DNA of 64,000 bases from Tenebrio molitor. Its lineage: Eukaryota; Arthropoda; Insecta; Coleoptera; Tenebrionidae. The DNA lies in assembly GCF_963966145.1 (NCBI RefSeq), contig NC_091054.1, forward strand, positions 17,050,001-17,114,000, read 5' to 3'. Below are positions 50,530 to 62,318 of this stretch, piece after piece; the stretch's first letter is position 1; every line of letters begins with the position of its first letter. The notes beneath the pieces are model-generated. The model saw nothing but the letters and a program-made list of their open reading frames with translations, made no database searches and was not told the DNA's origin. Both the position numbers and the translations under genes were made by a program.

Positions 50530-50655
50530 TGTACAATTACTATTATTATTGTCGGATAACCCTTTCTCTCCCAGTACAAAATAATCCTCCTTGCGGGGCA
50601 ACGGGACAGATCGGATAGAATACAGATTAAGCTTACAATTATGTTTTGGCTTTGT
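50530..50655 (+). repeat. Orphan copy of the antifreeze-gene 3' flank
   Basis: TTATTATTGTCGGATAACCC, TTCTCTCCCAGTACAAAATA and GGACAGATCGGATAGAATAC match 33250-33345 and 16825-16910, in the order found just downstream of the antifreeze genes. Where the coding region should begin (after about 50655), RLE LINE 3' UTR starts instead. It is probably a fourth antifreeze unit that lost its gene, or a flank moved with other DNA. Confidence 0.55.
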
Positions 50656-50825
50656 AGAGATTAACCCAAGAAACTAACCATCATTTGGTAATCATTTGGT
50701 ACAGTTTAGCTTGTCTTTAAAAAAGATTTGCACTTTTTTTCTCTATCGTGTGGCTGTTGTGCATGAAATAACTCCTTGACAATCAGAGCCCCCACAACCG
50801 ACAACAACCTCTCTGGATAATATTG

Positions 50826-50870
50826 ATTGATCGATGATCGATGATCGATGATCGTTGATCGTTGCTCCGT
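50826..50870. repeat. GATCGAT/GATCGTT microsatellite in RLE LINE 3' UTR
   Basis: Units of 7 bp (GATCGAT, GATGATC variants) are repeated about five to six times. The parallel site at 42368-42395 has fewer units, so the number varies between element copies. Confidence 0.6.
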
Positions 50871-52288
50871 GCTCACCGTTGACGGTAAATAAAGGTGCGG
50901 GAGTTTTAAATCTCATTGTTTCATTGCACGAGCTGAGGAAATTCTTTTACAACCGACAGGTCACACAAAATTCTTTATGAAAATCAAGATTTCAAAATTC
51001 TCAAAATCACTAACCTAACTTTCAAGACTGACATCTGTTAATTGAAATCTCACGAATTTCTAACTGAAATGTTTGGTCAGCGCCTACTCTAATTTTTTTT
51101 TTTCGATCTCACGGTATTATGTTCTGTGTCAATGTTAAGGAACTTCCTCACAATATGACATGAGTATAATAATATACCTTTTTCAATTTCAACTACCAAT
51201 GTGTTCCCTAAATCCAGAAATTTTAAATTTTTAAAAAGAGATTGCGGTACTATTCCCGTTGCTGAAATTATAAATGGTAAAATCGATTTTTTTTTTAAAC
51301 AACAAAGATTTCTCATAACAACGGAGAACTCTAAATATTCATTAATTTTTTTGTTATGTGTCTGTTATATTGTGTGAATTTGGAACAGCTATATCTAAAA
51401 GATATGCTTGCTTTTGTTGTTTATTTAAAATAATAATGTCTGGTCTGTTATGCTGAATGTGAATGTCAGTTAAAACTGTGCGATCAAAATATAATTTGTA
51501 ATTGTCATTTTCCAAACAAATTTCTGGTTTATAAATCTAATGTGGTTGTGTATCCTTTAATAAATTGAATTTAGCAGCTAAATTCATGTGTATAATTTTA
51601 GCGTATACATATATTATGACGTTTCTTATATTCGCTTTGAGCCGAAACGGTGCAAGAAGAAATAATGTGTTCAATGGTTTCCCCTTTAGTTACGCATATC
51701 CTACATTTATCGATGATCGATTGCAAACCGCATACTTATGTGTTTTTTATAATTTCTTGTATTTAAAACACAATCAATATAAAGATTATGATTTAATTTG
51801 GATAGTGTGGTATTATTAAGTCTATCCAGTGCTACTCGTATTTAATAGATTTGTCAAAGGATTAATGGCTAGACAAAACCATAAAGGACTTAAAGAATCT
51901 CCTTGATAAATTCCCCCCTTAATTTTAATAGGCTCGGATTTTAATTTAGAACTGTTTATTGATAAATTTAAAGTACTTCTCCAAAATGTCATAACATGGG
52001 ATAAAAAGTTAACTAAATCCAAATTAATTTTATAAATTTTAAGAATTTTAAGTAACCTTGAATGTGGTACTGAATCATAGGCTTTTTTGTAGTCTATGAA
52101 TACGGTATAAATATTTCTATGATTTTTTCGAGCTTGTTGCATTATTATCGTACCTATCTATTATGAGTTGTTCTTTACAACCAAAAGACTCCTTAACACA
52201 ACCTTTTTGTTCTTCATTAAATATATTTTCCGTTGACCGCTTGTTAATTTCAATATTAATGAAATATTTTGTCTAAAATATTAATATA

Positions 52289-52760
52289 ATTGTCCGTTTA
52301 CTCTAAGGTTATATTGGGGCCGTAAAAGTAGTTACCTCCAAATAAGCTGCCCCTTTGTGTGGGTTTCAGAAGCCACGCGCCCCTGCAATAAATCAAATTT
52401 TAAAAGCTGTTGGGTGGATGTACAAGGTCCGGTTTAAGGGAGAATGTTTAGTTTTATTATTTTCTGAACCGAAGTATATGGTACCCTGGTTAATTCACAG
52501 GTCTCCTTAATAGGATTAGAACACCCCCTTGTGACTAGACCTTCATAGCTTATTTTTCAACATAATCTCTAAAAACGAAAATTTATAAATTGGAATTCAT
52601 ATTTCCACAAATTTGCCTCAGTCCCACTCTGAACGAAACAACCAGCCGGGTTTACCTGCTGTTTACAATCACAAAATGTTTTCTATTGTAGACAAATCAA
52701 CTTTTACACAATGGGATAATTCGACGGCCTCAATATAACCTTAGAGTAAACGGACAATTA
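52289..52760. mobile_element. 472-bp TA-flanked MITE inside the RLE LINE
   Basis: TA at 52287-52288 and 52761-52762. The ends ATTGTCCGTTTACTCTAAGG, continuing TTATATTG, are exactly inverted on both sides (about 28 bp). The interior is non-coding. Confidence 0.8.
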
Positions 52761-52764
52761 TACA

Positions 52765-53395
52765 TTATCTAGTAAAAAAATTAATACACTATTTTTCATT
52801 AATCAACGATTTTTGCGATTTTGCCGTTTTGATGATATTTTGATGTATAAATAACCTCGAACATGCATTGCACTTACCAACACTGCAGCAGGGTTTTCTA
52901 TATTTTATAGCTCCATAACTGCAGAATTACGAATTCACTTTTTCAAAAGCCGACCTTTTTGGTTATAATTCGCATGTCATATTTTTAAAGGTTTACTTAG
53001 CAACTGTGATTTTTACGTGAAATTGAATGTGAATGGAGTTGACGTCTTCTGATACTCTTTGTGGCAAAGTGAATAGAAAGTGTTGAAAAATTTAAAAATG
53101 GCCTACCCTGAGGACAAAAAAAGGATGAAGGTATTTTATAAGGTCTCATCTTTATCGAAAAAGATAAAATTGGTTTTGATTTGGCTTCAATTTGAAATTT
53201 TGTCACAAAAAAAAAGTTTGCGGTCAACGAAACATTTTTGTAATCAACTCGTTTATTAATGGGCGATTAATAATCTCAACTATTTAAGGCTACTCGCTAC
53301 ACTCGTGCGTGCTTTAAACAGTTTCGATTATTAATCGCCTTCATTAACAAACTACATAGTTTATTATATGACTATTAATTTTTGACAATGGTCAT
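52765..53395. mobile_element. Further inserted DNA including a foldback
   Basis: This segment interrupts the RT coding region of the RLE LINE. 53248-53353 is a foldback with arms GTTTATTAATGGGCGATTAA and their near-complement, and a loop with GCTACTCGCTACACTCGTGC. The remainder is AT-rich with no recognised frame. Confidence 0.45.
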
Positions 53396-53639
53396 AAACT
53401 TATAATTCATAAATTATTACTTTAATCCAAGATGTCATAATTTTATAAATTGTAGGCAAACATCTGATTGACCTATATTTTGATGGATTTGTAGTATCGG
53501 AATCTTTTGGTTTCGGATACGTTATACTATGGGCCAAAAACTCTGGAAATGTGTTTACGTTCTCTAATAAATCCGTTAAAGTGATCAAGTAAGTATTTAT
53601 GAATACAAGTAAATTTTTTTGTTCGATACCTCCCTAGAA

Positions 53640-53815
53640 AGTGGGTCTGTATCCATGGTTACCAGTGGGTGAAGGTTACAATTTCGCTCATTCTCTTTCG
53701 CTCACGCACTTTCGCTCACGTACTTTCGCTCACGCACTTTCGCTCACGCATAATTGAAATTCGATTTTATGAAAAAGAATTTGTATATTGAAAATAATTA
53801 CATACCAATAATAAC
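53640..53815 (-). repeat. Crypton-unit 3' repeat with GCGTGAGCGAAAGT array
   Basis: Inverse match of 3640-3790. At 53686-53755 the TTTCGCTCACGCAC motif is repeated about five times. The counterpart at 3715-3740 has two. Confidence 0.6.
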
Positions 53816-53818
53816 TAA

Positions 53819-54023
53819 ACGTTATTCACGTGGAGTTGAACATTTCAAGGTCAAATAATTTTATTTTTTGGCTCTGTAATTATGTTTTGTAAATAGTGAC
53901 ATGCAGCTAACCAACATAATGCGAATTTAGCAATGCTCAATCCATCGTGAACGGTATTTACCTGCATGTCACTATTTGCAAAATTATTTGACCTTGAAAT
54001 GTTCAATTCAACGTGAATAACGT
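53819..54023. mobile_element. 205-bp foldback MITE
   Basis: Ends ACGTTATTCACGTGGAGTTG, continuing AACATTTCAAGGTCAAATAA, pair with the right end almost perfectly, and inner arms GTAAATAGTGACATGCAG pair too. It can fold nearly end to end. TA lies near both borders. Confidence 0.7.
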
Positions 54024-54026
54024 ATA

Positions 54027-54570
54027 CAGTGCGTTTTTTTAAGACTGGCCAGAGGGTTTTACATGCTAATTTTTCAACCCCCTGTTAACTTTTATTTTTG
54101 CAAAAATTACAAAACCTAGCATTGTTTTTAGATTAAACAATAGTATTATCTAGTCATTTACTACATTTTGTAATACCTAAATGGTTGTAATAGACAATTT
54201 ACAAATAAAATGTTATTTGCAAAAAATAGTGTGAACATTAATATTTTACATTTTATAACGATAGATTCATTATTTATGTTATAACAAGTTTCTTTACTTT
54301 AATAAAAATCAAATGAAATGTTCAAAATGGCCTCCAGAGGCAGTTAAGCAATCACACAATCAATTACATATCAAAATTACAAATGTCAGGTGAAATTTTA
54401 GCCTACTGAAAATTTAAAATTGGAGCAAACGGAACTCAAAAAATGTCTTTTTGCTAACTTATTCCTTGATTCTGGTTATTAATTTGAAATTGTTTCAATA
54501 CATTATCATATCCCACAACTTTACTACAAAACTGGGTTTAATATTTTCATGAGGACAAAAGTTGACAGGG
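54027..54570. mobile_element. TIR transposon fragment, one end shared with 24000-24146
   Basis: TA then CAGTGCGTTTTTTTAAGACT, with CAACCCCCTGTTAAC downstream. An inverted partial end (GACAGGGGGTTGAAAAATG) appears at 54563-54581, where it cuts the Crypton-like coding sequence. The interior is non-coding. Confidence 0.5.
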
Positions 54571-54589
54571 GGTTGAAAAATGTAGTTTG

Positions 54590-55033
54590 TAATATGCCCA
54601 TCATCAGTACAACTTTCTGAAGGATCCACTCTTGGTCCGCCGCTTTCAGTAGAAACATCGTTTCTTGAAAAAGTTGTAGCTTTCTTCGGCTGATGGTTTC
54701 TACATTTTGTTTTCAAAAAGGAGGTGAGACTGTTGAACCTGTACAATTTATTATATTAAAACAACTAATAGCTTATTAAAAAACCTCTTACCTGGATACC
54801 TGGAGATATCAACGTTTTGAAATACAAACAGTGTACTCTTCAACATTGAATATCACAACCGCGCTGATGCTGCTTTCGTCTTTTCCCTTGATCTCGGTCT
54901 GCCATTGTGTAAATATTTCCAATTCTTTCTGGTATCGTAATTTTGATTTCGTAGGCACCATTTGGTACTTCGCGGCACTTGCCTCTTCCAGGACGTCATC
55001 AGGAACACAGAATTCTTCGTCATCCATTTCCAC
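54590..55033 (-). pseudogene. Crypton-like tyrosine recombinase fragment, copy 2
   Basis: ATG at 55033 starts MEMDDEEFCVPDDVLEEASA, then KYQMVPTKSKLRYQKELEIF, as in copy 1. On the minus strand, GTAAGAGG near 54794 to TTGTACAG near 54737 looks like a short intron. After it comes QPKKATTFSRNDV with frame damage (an indel in the FLLEAA region) and then a break at GGGCATATT, where a TIR transposon end begins. It is dead and nested inside the RLE LINE. Confidence 0.5.
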
Positions 55034-55219
55034 AACGTGGTGTACGCAATCACTTTATTGACTTTGCAAAACTTTGTTTATTTTGTATTTTATTTTTTTC
55101 CATAGCAACAGATCTCTCCGAAAATGTGATTTATTTATTTTATTTTAATTTTATTTAAAATTTTGAATATAAAGTTACAGACTCATTTTCTAAGGAGTTA
55201 TGTCTGGTATCGAACAAAA

Positions 55220-55345
55220 TCAAATACAGCACTCGACAGTAAGGCCGCTTTTGTTCACTTGAATTGCATCGACCACTGCGCTGCGCGTCGTGGCCGAACA
55301 TGCAATTCGCGTGAACAAAAGCTTTACCTTCCTCTCTCGTAGTGT
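55220..55345. repeat. Foldback next to Crypton-like copy 2
   Basis: Partner of 2970-3110. Arms CAGTAAGGCCGCTTTTGTTC and their complement, loop CGACCACTGCGCTGCGCGTC. It is located just upstream of the recombinase fragment, as in copy 1. Confidence 0.55.
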
Positions 55346-56669
55346 AAATAACTATTAACCAAAAGTTATGAATTTGGTTACCTCCAGGAGATTAAAATTT
55401 TTAATCGTTTAGAATAAATATTTAATTTCTCTAATAAAGTATCTTTAATTTCCATTAATGTTTTATTGTATTCCTTATATTTTAAACAATGTATTCTGTT
55501 TTTATTTAAAATCGATTGAATGCAATTATTTAGATGATTACAATTTATACCCTTTAAATATTGAGTTATTCTACCTAAATCTCGTCTGAATATGTTTATT
55601 TAGTCTTTGTTCCCATTTCGGTTTTATATTATTTGTCTGGTCAATTTCTTTTGAACCATTTAATCTGATAATTGTTAGAGCTCCACTATAGATTGAGATA
55701 CCCGCTTTTGAATTCAAACTAACCGCCGATAAAAGCTATGGTGTCGGTACCGTCGGGGACCGCTTGGGGGCGGGGGTGAAAGTCGACAGGGGATGAACGG
55801 CCATGTTTTATTTTGGAGACACTTTTGTCTTCACTGCGCAGTAGTGCAGAAGTACGGTGTGTTCTTCTGTGTTCAAATTGTGCGTTTTTAGTTGTTTTTT
55901 TTTTTTATTATTGAACTGTGCTAAATGTTGCTGTCCAGCTTCTGTTTTTGAACCAGGTATGTGTTTGGGGTACTAAAATAATTTCTGTTTCGCGCGAAAT
56001 GTAGTTTAACAATAATAAGACACAAATGGGTCGCACGTGGGTTTCCACCATGTTTTACAAAATCCACAATTATCTCGACCATCCCCATGTACGAGTATTA
56101 CGTTTTTAACATTTATAGGCTTGCGAAGGAGCGTAAGGCAGCTTGGTTCTAGTTTTGCTAAATTTAAAAAAATTTATAGATCACGTTTTCCTTTTGTTGT
56201 CAAAGCAGGTTTTACAATTCACTAACTCCTAAAAGAAAAGGACACTCAAGTTTTAGCGTGGGTCTGTGGCTTTCACTTTTTATAAGCGCACTCCCTCATT
56301 TTTGATCCCCTTTTTAATTATTCCGAGTGACGCTTTTGGTGTAACAAGTATCTATTTATTGCTTAATGGTACGTTTACATCTGACATTTGTATCCGGACA
56401 TTTGTGTCCAGTGTCGGACACACAATTTCAAAAACAGTTTACATTAGGTGAAATAAACGATATAAATTACATGACATAAATGTCAGCAACAAGCATATGA
56501 CACCTCTCGATGTCCAAGATTGCAATAAATATCAAACCCGTTTAGATCTAGACCAGCGATTTATGTAGCTACACATCTCACTCCTCTCTCACTAGACAGG
56601 ATTATTCACGTAAGATGACGAGCCTGACCAGGTAAAAATGAAACCCAAAAGACAATTCACAAAGCAATT

Positions 56670-56790
56670 GCGATTCGTGTGTAAATTGGGCTTTTTTTGA
56701 TAGGAGTGGATCAGATTAAAACGCGAGTGAAACGAGCGTTTTAAAGGCCCACTAGTGCCAAAAAGGTCCAATTTACACAAGAACGAGTCG
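56670..56790. repeat. Foldback repeat, best copy of the GTGTAAATTGGGC family
   Basis: Arms TCGTGTGTAAATTGGGCTTT and the complement around AAGGTCCAATTTACACAAGA. The loop contains an inner palindrome TTAAAACGCGAGTG/CGAGCGTTTTAA. Related to 740-880. Confidence 0.65.
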
Positions 56791-57501
56791 AATACAACGT
56801 TTTTTTGTTCGACGACCCCCTTAAAGGCTCCAAATCGCTTAAAATCTTTAAAATTAACTTGACGTTTCGTTTTGACAAGTTGTCACATTTATCAAAATCC
56901 GTTCACATATAGGAGAAAATTCTCAAATTCTGACAGTGTCGAACAAAAATCATTTTTATTGTATTTACATTGATATTGTAATTTTGTCATTAGAGTTATG
57001 AAACTATCATAGCGGAAAATTGCTGCAAGTATGATTATTGATTATTATAGGTATATTCTTCGGTTGACGTCGCAAATATCTCGACCAAAGCATACCTTTT
57101 TTTAATTCTATCCCTGTAGACGTTATCTTCTACGTCCCAGAGTACAGGCTTATTGTGGTTCAAGTCAATTAGTTCGTCTATTTCTGTTTTTAGCCACTCT
57201 TTTTTTTTCACTCATTTCAGATAAATAATATACAATAGCAACAATGAAAATAAAAATGATTCACAAATTGCAGTGAAATGCACTCAGTACTTATTGCTCG
57301 ACAGTCGACACAAAAGTAGACCGCTAATCAACTTTAAGAACTTATCGCCGATAAGTTCTGTTCATGTGTCTGTAAAAAATACCCGTTTCCACCTATACCT
57401 CTAGAAGTGTCGGTAGATATTGCAGACATACGCCACAAATGTACCGGACAGAAATTCTACCCCGTTTACATTAAGCTATAGCTACTGTCCGACATAAATA
57501 T

Positions 57502-59281
57502 TGTCACCTTTCGACTTCCTTGACTTTTCCTCGATGATTTTTTTTCTCCCTCATTTGGTGTATTGTTGGTTGCCGCACTCCCTCGGATGTTATTTTTGCG
57601 GAAAAATACGAAACAAAAAATAATGAGAAAGAAATATTTATGGATCCTACGTTGTGTTTTATTGTTCATTTTGTTTAATTAGGTTCTAACGAGAGGCCGT
57701 ACCTTCGGAAGGTTTTTCCAAATACAATTAAAACGATTGAGCACACTTCACTTAAATTTTATTTAACAAATAATCGAGTGTGGTGGTCTTTAGTCCCAAC
57801 AAATTATAGAAATAAATAAATGAATTTAATAACAGAAGTTGGAGGAAATTTGACCCAATGAAATTTGACTCTCGGCCCACGAATTGAGATCTGACTCATG
57901 AATAAATGACTAAGCTGGGCAAATATATGAGTTTTATGGCGCGAACAGCATTATACGAGTTTGAGATGCGAACTATGTGATCCGATTTAAATTACAATTA
58001 TTTTCCCAATTAAATTTAACCCGACGCGATGCCCTGGAATCTCATAGATCACCCCGGTCTACTCCGGTGGTCGAAAATAAAAGGGAAAAAAGGTTCTAAC
58101 AGGGCCAAAGGGTACCTCTCTTCACGTGTCAGCTGGCCTAGTTTGGTCGCTGGCCCCCTTGGGGGTGACGCGGCTAATTTTGTGCTCTTACGCCGGACCA
58201 CAGCTTATTGAGTGCGACGGACACTAGCGGTAGCTTCCCGAACTCGAGAATCCAAGACATAAATAATGAATGGAAATGTTTTATAATAATTGCATACTGG
58301 TTCCCCTTGACAAGAGCACGTTTCCCCAATCGGTAAATTCAAGAAGATCACATACTTCGCGATAAAGAAATTAATATAAGATTCTAAAGAGTCACGTGGT
58401 CATCAAAAGCTCAAAGAAAATAATATAATCTTTACTTTAGAACGATAAAGAACTAAATGCTGTTTGACTAATTAAATCGCGACTACAAATAATGTACAAG
58501 AATTAGAGAAATAATTACCTTGTGAATGTAAAGAACGTGGTCACAAAATGAAATAGAACTCTGAAAAAGAACACTAAATTACTGACTCTATACAATAATA
58601 AACCTCAACATCAAGAAACAAACACAATTAAAACTGGAACAAATAGAATTAAACAGGAGCACTGAATTACCGACTCTATACAGTAATAAAAGTCAGCACC
58701 AAGAATTAAACAGAATTAAAATGAAACAAACAGAATTGAAATGAAACAAACATAATAAACATAAAACAAACAGAATTAAAATAGAACAAATTAACCTTAT
58801 TTTGAAACCTAAATTGGGCTTGAAACGCTCTTACGTAATTGTCATGTCATGTAATTAAATTCCGTTGATCCGCTACTTCTAAAAATTGTTCTACATTGGT
58901 TTGATTCCCCAAAACCGTTCTAATTAATAATTACTTCGTAAATTTCATTCTCTCTCTCTCACTCACACGTCTGATTTCTACGACTACCTGGCATTACCGT
59001 TACCCGGTCCTCTGTGTTTTCTACCGACTCCCTTTCTACTTTGCTTTGTTACTTTTCTAACTAAAAGTGCAAACGATTCTAGTTATTTTCTACGATAAAG
59101 CGCTCTGTTTTTAATTTGCAGATTGGCAGATTTCACTTGAGGAATGTGGTGCCGACACGGCTTCAATGAAATTTACAACTGACCAGCATTTCCGCCGCAA
59201 ATGAACGGTATTTCAAATATTTCGTTGAAATTATTTTAAAATTAAAATTCTTAATTTATCGAACCTATTCGGACCGTTACA
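57502..59281 (-). mobile_element. Long LTR-like element, copy B
   Basis: On the minus strand it begins TGTAACGGTCCGAATAGG and ends GGTGACA, flanked by ATAT at 57498-57501 and 59282-59285. It matches copy A in blocks (GAGAGGCCGTACCTTCGGAA, CTGACCAGCATTTCCG) with large indels between. It is inserted near the right TIR of the Harbinger-like element. No coding sequence. Confidence 0.5.
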
Positions 59282-60084
59282 ATATCATACAATAAGTGTC
59301 AGATGTAAACCTAGCATAACACTTTAATCAAAATTTTAAAGTTTCCACTTTCCATCCCGGTAGCAACCAATTGGGTTTATATTTCAGGTATCTGCGCGGG
59401 CTTTTCCTTATCCAGGGATCTTCTACATTTAGCTATTTCCATCGTTTAGTCCCGGGGCGCCCTCCATATTGTTCAGGGGGGGCCCTTGTCGATACACCAG
59501 CTCAACTAAGCTAGAGTCGACCGGACTGTGTTTTTTTTAAATTTTTGTGTATGTGTTATTGTTTGTTACCACTTTTCCATCCCAAACTGAAAGTGTTCTT
59601 AGATTACATCGTCAACAAAGCTTTGTCGAGATTTCGTTTGCATTTTCCAGTTGCTGTAAATGTCAATTCTTCCTTATCGCGAGGGTCTGTCTCTGTTGCG
59701 GGGTTTAGTTTCTCCTAACATCCAATCGTTGCACACGACCCCGCGGCCCCTCGTTTAACTTGTTGTGCCTCAAGAGAGACCCAAAAACCATAACGCTTGG
59801 CGGGGCTTGCTGAATGCTGGTCCACAACGTCGCTCATGGTGTAAGTTGAATCCGAGTTCCTTGGCACAGAACTTCCGGAATGGTAATCTGTTCCCGAAGT
59901 TTGTGGTACTTGACAAGCGTCGTTTGTTTTTGCTTTGAAATAGTCATATTCAACTCAACCGATGAACTTAGAGTACCTCAATTTGTTGACTTAACGTAAA
60001 GCAGTTAGGATTTTTCCCTTAGCACTAAATCACGGGTAGGCGGGAAATGTTAAAGTCATAAGGATAGGGTGCCACAGACCATCG

Positions 60085-61040
60085 GACCACCCAAAGCCAC
60101 TCACTCCTTCTAAAGCGTATCTGCCGCATATTGTAAATTAACTTGGAAAAAAAAAGATACATGCTGAAGTTTTCGTCTAGTGCCCGCTCCCGCTCGAACG
60201 GTCCGAAGTAACTGTTTTGTTTGTAATGTACATGACCTTCCTGTTTTTTCTGTCCCGTCCACGTTGTCATTCGGGGGGTCTAGGAGAATGACCAGAGCTC
60301 ACCATTTTCCTAGAGTTCTAAATGAGTAGTCTTCTCACATTTGGGGAGACTTGGGTGCCCTCTCCCGAGACGTTTATTATGCATTAATCCCGACGTTAAC
60401 CAACCCTGTTGGAACGAATCTGGTAATGTTTAATTTGTATAACAAAAAACACAACGTAGGGAAATTAACGAGGTACGATCACGCGCTCTTGGCCATTTGA
60501 ATTTCGCGGGTTTTATTTTCATTGCGTATGTTGGTAAAAAAAAGGAGATGGCCGCTTGGTGGGAATTTTGAATTACCTACTTGGTTCATCACAATATACC
60601 TAATACTGTGTAATTTTTTAAAACTTGTCGCGTTATTTACAAATTTAGGTAAAAATGAATTGATTTAAAATTTCAATCATTGCAAAGAATTTTTTGGAAT
60701 TTTGTTGTTAAGGTAATAGTGGTCTATTTAATGGTTCTGTATGTTCAAGAGTTCTATTGCATTCATCTTCAATTTGTTCTTTAATTTTGATGGTAATAAA
60801 AATTTTGATGAATAACATGTACATCATTATAATTCAAGTCTAAATTATGTATGTCGTTTTGTTGGTGTTATTTGTTGAATCGAGAATTGAACTATTTTGG
60901 TAACAGAAAGAGTCATTAATCATTATGATTTGATAAACTTTGTAAACTTTGCGGTTCAACAAAATTTTGAAGTAAATTATTAGAAACTTCATTATTGTCA
61001 TGTATAATATCATGAGTAGCCCAAATTATGTCGATTATTT
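60085..61040. other. No gene recognised
   Basis: Non-coding. Open frames are short and without recognisable motifs. Confidence 0.35.
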
Positions 61041-61500
61041 TTCAAACTGGTCACGAATTATCAATTGTGCTTGAGAATGAATCCACGAGTGCGTCAGCAC
61101 GAGTGAGATTACCAAGCATAATTGAATGAGTGGAACCAGTTTGAAAAATAGTCTACATAATTTGGACTACGAGTTGTATTCGAAGGACTATTCCATGAAC
61201 CAACTTTGGCAATTTGGCAGCAAATCGGAAGAAGAAATTAACGCAGAAATCGAAGAAAATGTTTCCAACAACACAAAAAAGACTCGTGAGTCCATTTGGA
61301 ATCAATTCTCAAGGCTGCATTCATTTGTTAAAAATTATCGCTAGGATCACTAGTGGTATTACCGATACAATTTCCACGAGTGGGAATATTCGGTCCAATT
61401 TTTTGAAACACACACGAGTGTTTGTAGCAAGAAAATTACACGAGGGCGCTAGCCCGAGGGTAATTTTGAGCGACAAACACGAGTGTTGGACTGCAAGAAA
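61040..61500. repeat. Two consecutive foldbacks with CACGAG-rich loops
   Basis: 61043-61150 has arms CAAACTGGTCACGAATTATC and their near-complement, with loop CCACGAGTGCGTCAGCACGA. 61393-61490 has arms GTCCAATTTTTTGAAACACA and their complement, inner arms AAAATTAC and GTAATTTT, and loop ACGAGGGCGCTAGCCCGAGG. Open frames across them (61126-61344, 61214-61615) are probably fortuitous. Confidence 0.6.
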
Positions 61501-61662
61501 AAATTTCCGGCGATATATATCAGTCCCGAGGTATATTCGGAAGAGAATCGCCCGAAAAAATTTTTCCCTAGGTCAATTATATCGGAAATTTTCCCTAGGG
61601 AAAATGTCCGCTTAATTAAATTGTGATTGGTTGCTATTCAAACAATTCGGAGTTGTGATTTG

Positions 61663-62318
61663 TCAATATAAATCATGTGACATTTGAGGGCGATTCTCAG
61701 AATAATTAATTGACAATTCTGACTTAACATCATTTTTGATCTTTTCTAAAATTGCCGCAGGGTTATAGTTTTTCTTCATAATGGCTCTTCTTTGGTCAGC
61801 TACATTTTGAATAGTAACAGGAAACTGGGCGTACTTATTTTGGAACGCTTTAAATAAATCAAGTCTGTAAGTACTCACAACATCCTTTACTTTGGTGGAC
61901 CCAAAATATTCGCATATAAGAAAAATATTCATCTCCATCGACCACCTTTTGCGCTTTCTAACTACTGTAGCACTTGCAACAACATTTGGTGCGTTTTTAT
62001 TACAGAGCGAATTTATTGACATTTAAACAGTTGTCACGGCACTCTCTTTTTTCTTCTATTCTTTTTAAACATTATTAGAACAATAGGTAATTGTAGATAG
62101 TTAATTCTTTTTAAATATTATTAGAACAATAGGCACTTGCAGATAGTTTTTTCCTCTATCATTGTGTAATTTTTCACTTTAACATTAAAATAATTTTAAC
62201 ATTTTGGTTGTTTTCCATTTCAAACTTGCAGCAATCAATACGATAAAGAGAATATTTTATCTTTTTTCTCATGGGTGATCACTGATCAGTTGATGACTGC
62301 ACCAATGTCACCTTATGA
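61663..62318 (-). pseudogene. RLE LINE 5' fragment: 5' UTR and N-terminal domain
   Basis: A frame at 61663-62022 reads WSMEMNIFLICEYFGSTKVK, VVSTYRLDLFKAFQNKY and VTIQNVADQRRAIMKKNY. This fits the N-terminal DNA-binding-like region of RLE-type LINEs and is the same as 42682-42918. Its upstream 5' UTR (62022-62318) has two tandem units with AATAGGTAATTGTAGATAGT and a block with GATCAGTTGAT. A hAT end begins immediately after. Confidence 0.6.

Larger units (their letters stand above)
50662..55680 (-). mobile_element. RLE LINE (R2/R4-like), long copy with nested insertions
   Basis: Reading leftwards: a linker region at 55680-55390 (ITQYLKGINCNHLNNCIQSI), an insertion, the RT start at 53400-53590 (CLPTIYK), an insertion, EEQKGC and FGCKEQLII at 52143-52265, RT motifs FIDYKKAYDSVPH and GIYQGDSLSPLWF (51822-52142), CCHC finger CRICVTKGETIEHIISSC, endonuclease RPDIII and LLDIAVP, the C-terminus (51089-51316) and a 3' UTR (50662-51110) with GATCGAT microsatellite. 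The active site is disrupted and several frameshifts are present. Nested: 52266-53395 and 53600-55380. Confidence 0.75.
56367..59316. mobile_element. Harbinger-like DNA transposon, TAA-flanked, itself interrupted
   Basis: TAA at 56364-56366 and 59317-59319. The left end is TGGTACGTTTACATCTGACA and the complement of the right end is TGCTAGGTTTACATCTGACA. Copy 1 of the host repeat lacks it. Motifs such as GTCCGGACATT and GTTTACATTA recur inside. The element proper is about 1.17 kb, and the rest is the LTR-like copy B. A TAA target duplication fits PIF/Harbinger. No transposase frame is seen. Confidence 0.55.
55686..60080 (+). repeat. Large repeat unit, copy 2 (partner 27196-29480)
   Basis: Same landmarks as copy 1 (TGAGATACCCGCTTTTGAAT, GGGGATGAACGGCCATG, CCCGGGGCGCCCTCCATATT, GATGAACTTAGAGTACCTCA, CACGGGTAGGCGGG). 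It is split by a 2.95-kb Harbinger-like insertion (56367-59316). It lacks the 890-bp insertion present in copy 1. Confidence 0.6.

Noticed and set aside
61126..61615. Two overlapping open frames of 72 and 133 codons
   Set aside because: They run through palindromic DNA (61043-61150, 61393-61490). Charged low-complexity peptides with no family fit.
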